Assembly (NCBI RefSeq): GCF_001632845.1
Contig: NZ_CP011994.1
Coordinates: forward strand, 2,428,001-2,492,000
DNA: 64,000 nucleotides
Source of the DNA: Ectothiorhodospira sp. BSL-9
GTDB taxonomy: Bacteria > Pseudomonadota > Gammaproteobacteria > Ectothiorhodospirales > Ectothiorhodospiraceae
Direction: 5' to 3'
The position numbers and the translations under genes are program-made. Shown here piece after piece: positions 18,964-28,635 of this stretch (within the stretch, counting starts at the first letter, position 1; the number at the start of each line of letters is the position of its first letter). A model generated the notes under the pieces. That model did not search any database. It was given only the letters and a program-made list of their open reading frames with translations, and was not told the origin of the DNA.

Positions 18964-19712
18964 AATCCCGCGCCGGGTGGGCCCTGTGGCTGCCGCTGCT
19001 GGCCATCTTGCCCCTGGATACGGCCATGGCCCAGGCAGGATTTGACATCCTCACCGTGGAGCCGGGCCCGGACGGCAGTGAGACCTATTCGGTCACCCTG
19101 CAGATCCTGATCCTCATGACCCTGATGAGCCTGCTGCCGGCGGCGCTCATCATGCTGACTGCCTTTACGCGCATCATCATCGTACTGGGCATTCTGCGTC
19201 AGGGCATCGGTACCACCCAGACGCCTTCCAACCAGATCCTCATCGGTCTGGCCCTGTTTCTCACCTTCTTCGTCATGGCGCCGGTCTTCCAGGCGGTGAA
19301 CGAGGAAGCCGTGCAGCCCTTCGTGGCAGAGGAAATCTCTCAGGAAGAGATGGTACAGCGGGCCTGGGAGCCCATGCGGGACTTCATGCTGGAGCAGACC
19401 CGTGAAACGGACATCGCCATGTTTGCCCGCATTGCCGGCTACGAGAGCTTCGAATCCCCCGAAGAGGTGCCTTTTTCGGTCCTGGTGCCCTCGTTCATCA
19501 CCAGTGAACTCAAGACCGCCTTCCAGATCGGGTTTCTGATCCTGATTCCGTTCCTGATCGTGGATCTGGTGGTGGCCAGCGTGCTGATGTCCATGGGGAT
19601 GATGATGCTCTCCCCGCTGATCATCTCGCTGCCCTTCAAGATCATGCTGTTCGTGCTGGTGGATGGCTGGGCCCTGATCATGGGCACCCTGGCCACCAGC
19701 TTTTTCGCCTGA
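18960..19712 (+). CDS. fliP: Flagellar export gate protein FliP
   Basis: FliP is the main pore subunit of the flagellar type III export gate. The 250-residue product has a cleavable signal peptide (ending near MAQAG), then the family landmarks MTLMSLLPAALIMLTAFTRI, GTTQTPSNQILIGLALFLTF and the FQIGFLILIPFLIVDLVV region. Length and order are typical. Its start overlaps the fliO stop. Confidence 0.97.
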   Translation: MKSRAGWALWLPLLAILPLDTAMAQAGFDILTVEPGPDGSETYSVTLQILILMTLMSLLPAALIMLTAFTRIIIVLGILRQGIGTTQTPSNQILIGLALFLTFFVMAPVFQAVNEEAVQPFVAEEISQEEMVQRAWEPMRDFMLEQTRETDIAMFARIAGYESFESPEEVPFSVLVPSFITSELKTAFQIGFLILIPFLIVDLVVASVLMSMGMMMLSPLIISLPFKIMLFVLVDGWALIMGTLATSFFA

Positions 19713-19722
19713 GGAGGCCGAT

Positions 19723-19992
19723 ATGACCCCCGAGACCGTCGTTGAAGTGGGCCAGGAGGCATTGATGACCATCATCATGCTGGCCGCGCCGGTGCTCATC
19801 ACCGGGCTGAGCATCGGGCTGTTCATCGGCATGATCCAGGCCGCCACGTCCATTCAGGAAATGACCCTGTCGTTCATCCCCAAGCTGCTGGGCATGTTCG
19901 CCGCCCTGATGGTCTTTGGTGGCTGGATGCTGGATCTTCTGGTCAATTACGTGACCCGTCTCTACGACGCCATTCCCGGACTCATCGGGTAG
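19723..19992 (+). CDS. fliQ: Flagellar export gate protein FliQ
   Basis: FliQ is a two-helix subunit of the export gate. The 89-residue product has the two expected membrane hairpin helices (ALMTIIMLAAPVLITGLSIG and LGMFAALMVFGGWMLDLLV) with the conserved QAATSIQEMTLSFIPK between them. It sits in the conserved fliP-fliQ-fliR order. Confidence 0.97.
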   Translation: MTPETVVEVGQEALMTIIMLAAPVLITGLSIGLFIGMIQAATSIQEMTLSFIPKLLGMFAALMVFGGWMLDLLVNYVTRLYDAIPGLIG

Positions 19993-20007
19993 GCGGGGAG
20001 GCATCTC

Positions 20008-20784
20008 ATGTTCAGTTTCACCGAAGCCGAACTCCTCGCCCTGGTGGCCGCTTTCGTGTGGCCCTTCGTGCGCATCAGCGCCATGCTGCTGGCGGCGCCG
20101 ATCTTTGGCGCGGGTACGGTGCCGGTCCGGGTTCGTATTGTGCTGGCCCTGGTGCTGGCACTCATGGTGGCGCCGCTGTTGCCCGAGCCACCGCCGGTGT
20201 CGCCGTTCAGTCTGGAAGGGCTTCTGGTCACGGCTCAGCAGGTGCTGATCGGGCTCACCATGGGCTTCATCCTGCAGATGGTGTTGAGCGCCCTGACCAT
20301 GGCGGGTGAATCCATCGCCCTGTCCATGGGCCTGGGCTATGCCTCCATGGTGGATCCGGCGATGGGTGTTCAGGTGCCGGTGGTATCACAGTTCTTCATG
20401 ATCATGGGGACGTTGATCTTCCTCGCCATGAATGGCCACCTGGTGATGCTGGAGATGCTCCTGCGCAGTTTTGAAATGATGCCCGTGGCGGTGGACGGGC
20501 TCAGTCAGGTGGATATGTGGGCCGTGGTGCAGTTCGGCTCCACCATGTACGTGGGGGCACTGCTGGTGGGGCTGCCCATTGTGTCCGCCATGCTCATGGT
20601 CAACCTGTCCATGGGGGTGATCACCCGCGCCTCGCCGCAGTTGAACATCTTCGCCGTCGGTTTCCCCATGATGATCCTGCTGGGGTTCATTCTCATCATG
20701 TTCACGCTGCCCGCCCTCACGCTTCGGGTCGAGGATCTGGCCATGGCAGGCTTCGGTGTGATCTCACGGATGCTGGGGAGTTAG
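20008..20784 (+). CDS. fliR: Flagellar export gate protein FliR
   Basis: FliR completes the FliPQR pore in the inner membrane. The 258-residue product is highly hydrophobic with about six membrane segments and the family signature near GESIALSMGLGYASMVDPAMG. It lies 15 bases after fliQ and only three bases before flhB. Confidence 0.96.
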   Translation: MFSFTEAELLALVAAFVWPFVRISAMLLAAPIFGAGTVPVRVRIVLALVLALMVAPLLPEPPPVSPFSLEGLLVTAQQVLIGLTMGFILQMVLSALTMAGESIALSMGLGYASMVDPAMGVQVPVVSQFFMIMGTLIFLAMNGHLVMLEMLLRSFEMMPVAVDGLSQVDMWAVVQFGSTMYVGALLVGLPIVSAMLMVNLSMGVITRASPQLNIFAVGFPMMILLGFILIMFTLPALTLRVEDLAMAGFGVISRMLGS

Positions 20785-20787
20785 GTC

Positions 20788-21945
20788 ATGGCCGAAAACG
20801 AAACTTCCCAGGAAAAAACGGAACAACCGACCCCCAAACGCCTGCGGGATGCGCAGGACAAGGGGCAGGTGGCCAGTTCCAAGGAACTCAACACCACGCT
20901 GGTGCTGCTGGCCGGCTCGGGCACGCTGCTTGTGCTGGGCGGCGACATGCTCAACCGGATTCAGGAACTGATCCGGCGCAGCTTCATGGTGGATCGGGAA
21001 CGTATTTTTGATCCCGCCTTCATGCTCACTGCCCTTGAGCACCGGATCGCCGAGGCCCTGCTGGTGCTGGCACCGATGATGCTCATCCTCGTGGTGGCCG
21101 CGATCACGGGCCCGGTGGTGATGGGCGGTGGGCGTTTCAGACCACAGGGCATGGCGCCCAAGCCGGACAAGCTCAGCCCCATCAAGGGGATCAAGCGGAT
21201 CTTCGGCCCCCAGGGCGCCATGGAACTGGGCAAGACCCTGGCCAAGTTTTCGCTGATCACCACGGTGGCCTCGTTCCTGTTGTGGAACCTCTCCGGACGC
21301 ATCGTCGGCCTGGGCGCCCAGGACATGGTGCCCGGGGTCGTGCATGCCGGCTACCTGATCGCCTGGACCTTCGTGGCGTTGAGTGTGTCACTGATCCTGG
21401 TGGCCATGATCGATGTGCCGTTTCAGATCTGGAATCACCAGCGCCAGTTGCGCATGACCAAGCAGGAAGTCAAGGACGAGTTCAAGGAGACGGAAGGCAA
21501 GCCGGAAGTGAAGAGCAAGATCCGCCAGACCCAGCACGAGATCTCCCAGCGGCGCATGATGGGGGAGGTGCCCAAGGCGGATGTGGTGGTGACCAACCCC
21601 ACCCACTTTGCGGTGGCCTTGAAGTATGACCAGTCAAAGATGGGTGCCCCGCGGGTCGTGGCCAAGGGGGCGGACGAGGTGGCGGCCGAGATCCGCCAGC
21701 TGGCCCGGGTGCATCAGGTGCCTTTGTTCTCCGCCCCGCCGCTGGCGCGGGCGCTGTTCTTCAGCACTCGCCTGGATCAGGAGATTCCGGCAGGCCTTTA
21801 TGTGGCCGTGGCCCAGGTGCTGGCCTATGTCTATCAATTGCGCCATGCCCATCGCCAGGGGGCCGACGAGCCCACCCCACCTGATGATCTGCCCGTGCCC
21901 AGTGAATTTCTCAAGCGTGATCCCACCCGTGGGGAGGAACAGTAG
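20788..21945 (+). CDS. flhB: Flagellar export specificity switch FlhB
   Basis: FlhB controls the change from hook to filament export. The 385-residue product has the Lys/Gln-rich start (EKTEQPTPKRLRDAQDKGQV), four membrane segments and a cytoplasmic domain with the self-cleavage motif NPTH (in VVTNPTHFAVALKYD, about residue 270). FliK acts through this domain. The stop touches the flhA start. A separate FlhB-type cytoplasmic domain is encoded at 36391-36756. Confidence 0.97.
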   Translation: MAENETSQEKTEQPTPKRLRDAQDKGQVASSKELNTTLVLLAGSGTLLVLGGDMLNRIQELIRRSFMVDRERIFDPAFMLTALEHRIAEALLVLAPMMLILVVAAITGPVVMGGGRFRPQGMAPKPDKLSPIKGIKRIFGPQGAMELGKTLAKFSLITTVASFLLWNLSGRIVGLGAQDMVPGVVHAGYLIAWTFVALSVSLILVAMIDVPFQIWNHQRQLRMTKQEVKDEFKETEGKPEVKSKIRQTQHEISQRRMMGEVPKADVVVTNPTHFAVALKYDQSKMGAPRVVAKGADEVAAEIRQLARVHQVPLFSAPPLARALFFSTRLDQEIPAGLYVAVAQVLAYVYQLRHAHRQGADEPTPPDDLPVPSEFLKRDPTRGEEQ

Positions 21946-24036
21946 ATGAGTGCCCTGATGGAAGCCCTGCGCAGTATCCAGCGGTCGGGCCTGGGCGCAC
22001 CCCTGCTGCTCATGGCGCTGCTGACCATGATGGTGATCCCGCTGCCGCCGTTGGCGCTGGATTTGCTGTTCACCTTCAATATCGCCCTGTCACTGGTGGT
22101 GATCCTGGTGGCCGTGTACACGCCCAGGCCGCTGGAATTTGCGGTTTTTCCCACCGTGCTGCTGGTGGCGACCCTGCTGCGCCTGGCCCTGAACGTGGCG
22201 TCGACCCGGGTGATCCTGCTGGAGGGGCATACCGGTACCGATGCCGCTGGCAACGTGATCGGCGCCTTCGGTGACTTCGTGGTCGGCGGCAATTACGCGG
22301 TGGGTCTGGTGGTCTTTGCCATCCTGGTGATCATCAACTTCGTGGTGGTGACCAAGGGCGCGGGGCGCGTCTCGGAGGTGAGCGCCCGCTTCACACTGGA
22401 TGCCATGCCGGGCAAGCAGATGGCCATCGATGCCGATCTCAATTCCGGGCTCATCTCCCAGGATGAGGCTCGTCGGCGGCGTGACGAGGTGTCTCAGGAA
22501 GCAGATTTCTATGGTTCCATGGATGGTGCCAGCAAGTTCGTGCGGGGCGATGCCATCGCCGGCATCCTGATCCTGTTCATCAATATCATCGGGGGGCTGG
22601 TGATTGGCACCCTGCAGCATGGGATGAGCGTGGGTGATGCTGCCACCAACTACATCCTGCTCACCATCGGTGATGGTCTGGTGGCGCAGATTCCGTCACT
22701 GCTGCTGTCCTCCGCCACGGCGATCATCGTCACCCGTGTATCCACCTCCCAGGACATGGGTCAGCAGGTGCTCAGCCAGTTGTTCGGTGCCCCCCGGGCC
22801 CTGTTCGTCGCGGCAGGCATCGTGGGCGCCCTGGGGATGGTCCCTGGCATGCCCAACATGGTTTTCCTGAGCCTGGCCACGCTGATGGCCACCAGCGGCT
22901 ACTTCATGATGCAGCGGCGCAAGGCGCTGGAGGTGGCCGAAGCGGAGGAAATGGAGGCGGACGCTCCGCCTCCAAGCCCGGAGATGAAGGAGCTCACCTG
23001 GGATGACGTACCACCTGTGGATCTGGTCGGGCTGGAGGTGGGCTATCGCCTCATTCCCCTGGTGGATCGCTCCCAGGGAGGGCAGCTCATGGGCCGCATC
23101 AAGGGTGTGCGGCGCAAGCTGTCCCAGGAACTGGGGTTCCTCATCCAGCCGGTGCACATCCGCGACAACCTGGACCTGGGCCCCAATCACTATCGCATCA
23201 CCCTGATGGGGGTGACGGTGGGTGAGGGGGAGGTGTTCACCGACCGGGAGATGGCCATCAATCCAGGGCAGGTCTTCGGCGAGGTCAAGGGCACACCCAC
23301 CAAGGATCCCACCTTTGGTCTGGATGCCCTTTGGATCGATCCGGCTCAGCGGGAGGAGGCCCAGGGCCTGGGGTACACCGTGGTGGACGCCGGCACGGTG
23401 GTGGCGACCCATCTGTCGCAGATTCTCCGGGATCATGCGCATGAGCTGCTGGGTCATGAGGAGGTGCAGCACCTGCTGGATACCCTGGGCAAGCATTCAC
23501 CCAAGCTGGTGGAGAATCTGGTGCCCAAGACCCTGAACCTGGGCGTGGTGCTCAAGGTGATGCAGAACCTGCTGGCGGAACAGATCCCCATTCGCGACAT
23601 GCGCACCATCGCCGAAACCTTGGCGGAGCATGGGCCGCGCAGTCAGGATCCCGACGTTCTGACGGCGGCGGTGCGGGTGTCTCTGTCCCGATCCATCGTG
23701 CAGAACATCATCGGAACGGCCACGGAATTGCCTTTGCTGGCCATTGACCCTTCGTTGGAACAGATTTTGCAAAAGTCTTCACAAGGGGCCTCGGGAGCGG
23801 GGTTGGGCATCGAGCCGGGGCTGGCCGAACGCCTGCAACGCTCCATCGCCGAGGCCTCCCAACGCCAGGAAATGTCCGGAGAACCCTCCGTCCTGGTGGT
23901 CTCGCCCGATATCCGGCCCTGGATGGCCCGCTGGTTACGCAGTGCTGTAAGGGGGTTGAACGTGCTGGCCTACACCGAAATACCGGATAACAAGCAGATC
24001 CGTGTGGTGGCCACCGTGGGACGGGAAGAGACCTGA
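21946..24036 (+). CDS. flhA: Flagellar export apparatus protein FlhA
   Basis: FlhA is the large export-gate subunit that docks substrates and uses the proton motive force. The 696-residue product has about eight N-terminal membrane helices, the conserved FHIPEP-region features (EVSARFTLDAMPGKQMAIDADLNSG, landmark residues ~145-170, and DEARRRRDEVSQEADFYGSMDGA after it), and a cytoplasmic domain from about residue 345. It directly abuts flhB and is 67 bases from flhF. Confidence 0.97.
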   Translation: MSALMEALRSIQRSGLGAPLLLMALLTMMVIPLPPLALDLLFTFNIALSLVVILVAVYTPRPLEFAVFPTVLLVATLLRLALNVASTRVILLEGHTGTDAAGNVIGAFGDFVVGGNYAVGLVVFAILVIINFVVVTKGAGRVSEVSARFTLDAMPGKQMAIDADLNSGLISQDEARRRRDEVSQEADFYGSMDGASKFVRGDAIAGILILFINIIGGLVIGTLQHGMSVGDAATNYILLTIGDGLVAQIPSLLLSSATAIIVTRVSTSQDMGQQVLSQLFGAPRALFVAAGIVGALGMVPGMPNMVFLSLATLMATSGYFMMQRRKALEVAEAEEMEADAPPPSPEMKELTWDDVPPVDLVGLEVGYRLIPLVDRSQGGQLMGRIKGVRRKLSQELGFLIQPVHIRDNLDLGPNHYRITLMGVTVGEGEVFTDREMAINPGQVFGEVKGTPTKDPTFGLDALWIDPAQREEAQGLGYTVVDAGTVVATHLSQILRDHAHELLGHEEVQHLLDTLGKHSPKLVENLVPKTLNLGVVLKVMQNLLAEQIPIRDMRTIAETLAEHGPRSQDPDVLTAAVRVSLSRSIVQNIIGTATELPLLAIDPSLEQILQKSSQGASGAGLGIEPGLAERLQRSIAEASQRQEMSGEPSVLVVSPDIRPWMARWLRSAVRGLNVLAYTEIPDNKQIRVVATVGREET

Positions 24037-24103
24037 CAGGTGAAATACAGGCCGGCCTGGGCAATGTGCCGGGGTCGGGGCGAAACGGATAACGGGTATC
24101 GAC

Positions 24104-25642
24104 ATGAAGATTAAACGCTATTTTGCACCCGACATGCGCCAGGCGATTCGTCAGGTGCGTGACAGCCAGGGTCCGGATGCGGTGATCCTCTCAAGTCGCA
24201 GCGTGGACGGAGGGATCGAGCTGATCGCCGCCATCGATTACGACGAGGACCTGGTAACGGAAATGGCGGATCAGGCGGACCATGGAGATGCGCCGCGTGC
24301 TAACCGCGCATCTGACTCCCCGCCGCAGGAGGACGGGCTCGAGGATGATCTGCTATCGCTGGGTGTGGATGCGAAGTCAAAAGGCCAGGAGCGGATGCCA
24401 TTACGTCGCGGGGCAGGGGATTCCTGGGCGCGCCTGCCTCAGGAAGCCACCCCATCCAGAGTGACTCAAAGGGACGCCTCCGGGAACGCGAGTGCGTCGT
24501 CGGAGGATGACCCCCTGAGCGCGATGATGACCCCCCTGATGGAGCCACCGGCCAGGCAGAAGCAAACCCCCTCACGCAAGAAGCCCGAGACAGGGCAGGT
24601 CAGGGCCAGGGCAGCCACCCAGAGTGACCCCGAGGATGCTGCCTTCAAGGCCATGCGCAAGGAAATTCAGGGACTGCGTGGGTTGTTGCAGGAGCAGCTC
24701 TCGGTATTGATGGATCAGGAGTTTGCCCGTTCCGAGCCCTGGCGTGCGGCCATTGCCCAGCGCCTGGCCTCCATGGGGGTGGACCACGAAGTGGCCAGGA
24801 CAGTGGCCAGTGCCGTGGAACTGGACAAGACTCCGGCTGCCGGCCGGTTCGAGCCGGTGGAAGGGTGGTCCGAGGCCCTGCGCCAGTTGGCGGGCTTGCT
24901 GCCCATCGCGGACGATGACCTGCTGGACCACAATGGTATCATCGCCTTTGTGGGCCCCAGTGGCGTGGGTAAAACCACAACGCTGGCCAAACTGGCGGCG
25001 CTGGCCAGCCTGCGGCACGGGCAGGAATCCATCGCCATCATCACCACCGATGTCTATCGCCTGGGCGCTCATCGTCAGTTGCAGACCATCGGTCAGTTAC
25101 TTGGGGTCACCGTCCATCTGGCGCAGACAGAGCAGCAACTCAAGGATATGCTTAGGCGGGTGAAGTCCAAAAGGCTTGTGCTGATCGATACCACCGGAAC
25201 CAATCAGCGTGACAAGGGCATGCTCGATGAGCTGGCTCAGGTCACCTCGGCATCTGCCGCCCGCGTGATGCTGGTGATGGCCGCCAATGTGCAAAAGGGC
25301 GTGGTGGATGAGACCCTGAGCGGGTTCAGTCATTTGCAACCCCAGGGTTGCATCCTGACCAAGGTGGATGAAGCCGCCAGCCTGGGTGAGGTGCTGTCTG
25401 CTCTGATCTCATCCAGGCTGCCGCTCAATTTCATCAGCGCAGGCCAGAGGATCCCCGAGGACCTGCTGGCCGCCAGTGCCCCGCGGTTGGTTCAGATGGC
25501 GGCGGCGGCGCTTGAAGCCCCGGGGAGATTTTCCGAGCAACGACCTCGTTCCAGGTTCCGGGCGCAGACCGCGCCTGTGACCTCGCGTCCTGACAGTGTC
25601 AACGATCTCAGCACCAGGTTTACTCATGCCTTCACCCAGTGA
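24104..25642 (+). CDS. flhF: SRP-type GTPase FlhF (polar flagellum placement)
   Basis: FlhF marks the cell pole for flagellar assembly. The 512-residue product begins MKIKRYFAPDMRQAIRQVR, as FlhF does, then has a long charged linker (about residues 60-190), and an NG-type GTPase domain with G1 GPSGVGKTTT (about residue 284), DVYRLGAHRQL, LIDTTGTNQRD and TKVDEAASLG. The linker is Pro/Arg/Ser-rich and of low complexity. It overlaps flhG by 17 bases, which fits their paired roles. Confidence 0.95.
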   Translation: MKIKRYFAPDMRQAIRQVRDSQGPDAVILSSRSVDGGIELIAAIDYDEDLVTEMADQADHGDAPRANRASDSPPQEDGLEDDLLSLGVDAKSKGQERMPLRRGAGDSWARLPQEATPSRVTQRDASGNASASSEDDPLSAMMTPLMEPPARQKQTPSRKKPETGQVRARAATQSDPEDAAFKAMRKEIQGLRGLLQEQLSVLMDQEFARSEPWRAAIAQRLASMGVDHEVARTVASAVELDKTPAAGRFEPVEGWSEALRQLAGLLPIADDDLLDHNGIIAFVGPSGVGKTTTLAKLAALASLRHGQESIAIITTDVYRLGAHRQLQTIGQLLGVTVHLAQTEQQLKDMLRRVKSKRLVLIDTTGTNQRDKGMLDELAQVTSASAARVMLVMAANVQKGVVDETLSGFSHLQPQGCILTKVDEAASLGEVLSALISSRLPLNFISAGQRIPEDLLAASAPRLVQMAAAALEAPGRFSEQRPRSRFRAQTAPVTSRPDSVNDLSTRFTHAFTQ

Positions 25643-26516
25643 GAATCAAAGCAGCGCATCGGGGCGCCGGGACAAGCCCCGGCCGGTTCGGGTGATTGCC
25701 GTTTCCAGCGGCAAGGGGGGGGTGGGCAAGACCAATGTGTCAGTCAACCTGTGTGCCGCGATGGCGCGGACGGGCAAGCACGTCATGCTCATGGACGCTG
25801 ACCTGGGTCTGGCGAACGTGGATCTTCTCCTGGGGCTGCAACCCAAGAGGAATCTGTCCCATGTGCTGGAAGGGCAGTGCAGCCTGGATGAGGTGGTGGT
25901 GGAGGGCCCCAACGGGATGCTGATTGTCCCGGCGGCCTCTGGCATCGCCGATATGGCGGACCTGGGGCACGCCCAGCATGTGGGCATCATTCGCGCCTTC
26001 AGCGAACTCACTCACCCCCTGGACGTGTTGGTGGTGGACACTGCGGCAGGTCTGCATGACAGCGTGACCAGTTTCTGCCGGGCGGCCCATGAGGTGTTGG
26101 TGGTGGTCTGTGACGAACCAGCCTCCATCACGGATGCCTATGCACTGATCAAGGTCCTGTATCGGGACCACGGCGTCATGCGGTTCCGCATTCTGGCCAA
26201 CATGGTGCGCAACGAGCAGGAAGACGAGGGGCGGAGCCTGTTCCGCAAGCTGGTCGCCGTGTGTGACCGTTTTCTTGACGACGTCACGCTCGACTATGTG
26301 GGGTCGATTCCCTACGACGACTATCTTCGCAAGGCCGTGCAGCGTCGTCAGTCCGTGGTGGAGGCCTTTCCCTCTTCGCCGGCGGCCCGGTCCTTTGCGG
26401 CCTTGCCCTCGCGTATAGAACAATGGCCCATGCCCCGAGGGGCCCGGGGCGGCATCGAATTTTTTGTGGAACGTCTGATCAATAGCGATCAGAGTGATCT
26501 GGAGCCAGCACCATAA
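25626..26516 (+). CDS. flhG: MinD-like ATPase FlhG (FleN), flagellar number regulator
   Basis: FlhG limits flagellar number, acting on FlhF and, in polar flagellates, on FleQ. ATG 25626 inside the flhF end is preferred; an in-frame start at 25596 is possible. The 296-residue product has the deviant Walker A KGGVGKT (about residues 30-36), DADLGLANVDLLLGL, and VVDTAAGLHDSV. The C-terminus is amphipathic (GIEFFVERLI), suited to membrane binding. The gene is followed after 11 bases by fliA. Confidence 0.94.
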   Translation: MPSPSENQSSASGRRDKPRPVRVIAVSSGKGGVGKTNVSVNLCAAMARTGKHVMLMDADLGLANVDLLLGLQPKRNLSHVLEGQCSLDEVVVEGPNGMLIVPAASGIADMADLGHAQHVGIIRAFSELTHPLDVLVVDTAAGLHDSVTSFCRAAHEVLVVVCDEPASITDAYALIKVLYRDHGVMRFRILANMVRNEQEDEGRSLFRKLVAVCDRFLDDVTLDYVGSIPYDDYLRKAVQRRQSVVEAFPSSPAARSFAALPSRIEQWPMPRGARGGIEFFVERLINSDQSDLEPAP

Positions 26517-26527
26517 GCGGTCTCGCC

Positions 26528-27250
26528 ATGTATGCCAGCCAACAGTTGGATTCCAATACCCTGGTGGATGAGCATGTCGCCCTCGTCAAGCGCATTGCTT
26601 ACCACCTGCTGGCGCGCCTGCCAGCCAATGTGCAGGTCGATGATCTGATTCAGTCGGGCATCATCGGCCTGCTGGAGGCTGCCCGTCATTACGATCCGTC
26701 CCAGGGGGCGAGTTTCGAAACCTATGCGGGTATCCGCATCCGCGGGGCCATGCTGGATGAGGTGCGTCGCAGTGACTGGACGCCCCGTTCCGTGCATCGT
26801 CACTCACGGCAGATCAGTGAAGTGATCCGCCAGATCGAGAATCGGGAAGGGCGGGAGGCCTCGGCAGCCGAGATCGCCGAGGCGCTCGGCGTGGATATGA
26901 CCACCTATCAGGACATGCTCCGTGATGCGGTCTCAAGCCGGGTGCTGGGTTTCGATGATCTGGGGGATGACGATTCCTCGGCAGAAAACCTGCTGACCTC
27001 CGATGGGCCGGATCCGCTGATGGATCTGACGCGAACCGATTTCAAGAAGGCGCTGGTGGAGAACATCGGCGAGTTGCCGGAACGGGAAAGACTCGTGCTG
27101 TCCCTGTATTATGACGAGGAATTGAACCTGCGGGAGATTGGTCAGGTGCTGGGGGTGAGTGAATCCCGGGTCTGTCAACTCCATGGCCAGGCGCTGATGC
27201 GACTCAAGGCGCGCATGGGCGACTGGGTGGGGGATGGGGTTCGGGTCTGA
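26528..27250 (+). CDS. fliA: Flagellar sigma factor FliA (sigma-28)
   Basis: FliA transcribes late flagellar and chemotaxis genes. The 240-residue product has region 2 (LVKRIAYHLLARLPANVQVDDL, landmark residues ~19-40, then GIIGLLEAARHYDPSQGASFETYAGIRIRGAMLDEVR) and region 4 (LNLREIGQVLGVSESRVCQLH). Length and content are typical. It lies between flhG and cheY, the usual place in Pseudomonas-like loci. Confidence 0.97.
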   Translation: MYASQQLDSNTLVDEHVALVKRIAYHLLARLPANVQVDDLIQSGIIGLLEAARHYDPSQGASFETYAGIRIRGAMLDEVRRSDWTPRSVHRHSRQISEVIRQIENREGREASAAEIAEALGVDMTTYQDMLRDAVSSRVLGFDDLGDDDSSAENLLTSDGPDPLMDLTRTDFKKALVENIGELPERERLVLSLYYDEELNLREIGQVLGVSESRVCQLHGQALMRLKARMGDWVGDGVRV

Positions 27251-27340
27251 GAGATCCCCGAGGTTGCTGGAGTCTGGAACACGTATCAATTCCGCGCGGC
27301 CAGCGCGCGGCTAACGATTTGCGCATCACTGGAGGTTTTT

Positions 27341-27733
27341 GTGGATAAGAATATGAAGATCCTCATTGTGGATGACTTTTCCACAATGCGGCGCATCATC
27401 AAGAACTTGCTGCGGGATCTTGGGTACAACAACACCTCCGAGGCGGATGACGGACATACGGCGTTACCCATGCTGCAAAATGGTAACTTCGATTTTCTGG
27501 TCACCGACTGGAACATGCCCATCATGCCCGGCATCGATCTGCTTCGCGCAGTGAGGGCAGACCCCCGCATCAAGGATATGCCCGTGCTGATGGTGACGGC
27601 AGAAGCCAAGCGCGAACAGATCGTCGAGGCGGCTCAGGCGGGCGTGAACGGCTACATCGTCAAGCCGTTCACGGCGGAAACCCTGCGGGAAAAGATCGAC
27701 AGGATCTTCGAACGTCTCGAGCAAAACGGTTGA
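27341..27733 (+). CDS. cheY: Chemotaxis response regulator CheY
   Basis: CheY carries the chemotaxis signal to FliM. The GTG start at 27341 has a strong GGAGG at 27331-27335, so it is preferred over the ATG at 27353. The 130-residue single receiver domain has the acidic pair Asp11-Asp12, phospho-acceptor Asp56 (VTDWNMP), the VTAEAK Thr and YIVKPF Lys. It begins the cheYZAB run. Confidence 0.96.
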   Translation: MDKNMKILIVDDFSTMRRIIKNLLRDLGYNNTSEADDGHTALPMLQNGNFDFLVTDWNMPIMPGIDLLRAVRADPRIKDMPVLMVTAEAKREQIVEAAQAGVNGYIVKPFTAETLREKIDRIFERLEQNG

Positions 27734-27742
27734 TCATTGCCC

Positions 27743-28528
27743 ATGGATAAGAGTCAAGACAGCGACAAAGAGGCCCTTTTCAGGAAGGAGCAACTGGAGC
27801 GGGCCCGGGAACTGGTCCAGATGATGGAGGCCGGCCAGGAAGACAAGGCGGGCCACCTGATCGAGGAACTGGGCCGCATGCACGAGAGCATGCTGTTCCA
27901 GGAACTGGGCAAACTCACCCGCGACCTGCACGAGGCGCTCAATAGTTTCCGCCTTGATACACGCCTGTCCGAACTCACTCATCAGGACATCCCTGATGCC
28001 AAGGAACGTCTTAACTACGTGGTGGCCATGACGGAGCAGGCTGCCCATCGCACGCTCAACGCGGTGGAGGAGAATCTGCCCGTGGCGGAGTCGCTGGCCA
28101 CTCGCGCCGGGGAACTGGGTGCGGAGTGGACGCGGTTTCGCCAGCGCGAGATGTCTCTCGAGGAGTTCAGGCAGGTGAGCCAGCAATTGAGCGACTTTCT
28201 CGCGGATACGGAGCGGGATGCGGACAAGCTGCGCAAGGGTCTGTCCGAAGTCTTGATGGCCCAGGACTTTCAGGACCTGACCGGTCAGGTGATTCGCCGG
28301 GTCATGACCCTGGTTCAGGATCTGGAAGACAACCTGGTGGGGCTGGTGAGGGTATCGGGGCAGCGACTGACCAAACCCGAGACCGACAAGAACGCGGCTG
28401 ATCCACGCAAGGATGCCGGCCCTGCCAGCGCCGGCACGGGTCCCGCAGTCTCCGGGACCTCCGACAAGGGGGAAGTGGTCAGCGGGCAGGACGATGTGGA
28501 CGATCTGCTCTCCAGCCTGGGTTTCTGA
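27743..28528 (+). CDS. cheZ: CheY-phosphate phosphatase CheZ
   Basis: CheZ removes phosphate from CheY. ATG 27743 is chosen; a TTG two codons earlier is possible and neither has a clear ribosome binding site. The 261-residue product is a long helical hairpin with the catalytic region AQDFQDLTGQVIRRVM (Gln in QDLTGQ) and the C-terminal CheY-binding tail DDVDDLLSSLGF. A Pro/Gly/Ala-rich linker precedes the tail. Confidence 0.95.
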   Translation: MDKSQDSDKEALFRKEQLERARELVQMMEAGQEDKAGHLIEELGRMHESMLFQELGKLTRDLHEALNSFRLDTRLSELTHQDIPDAKERLNYVVAMTEQAAHRTLNAVEENLPVAESLATRAGELGAEWTRFRQREMSLEEFRQVSQQLSDFLADTERDADKLRKGLSEVLMAQDFQDLTGQVIRRVMTLVQDLEDNLVGLVRVSGQRLTKPETDKNAADPRKDAGPASAGTGPAVSGTSDKGEVVSGQDDVDDLLSSLGF

Positions 28529-28635
28529 TCGGGTCCAAGGGCCCACCTCCGGGCGTATGCCCATTTCAGAATTCCCTGAGTTGGCCGCCAACCTGGGAGT
28601 GAGAAGGGCATCCGCACGACGCGCGAGAACAAGGC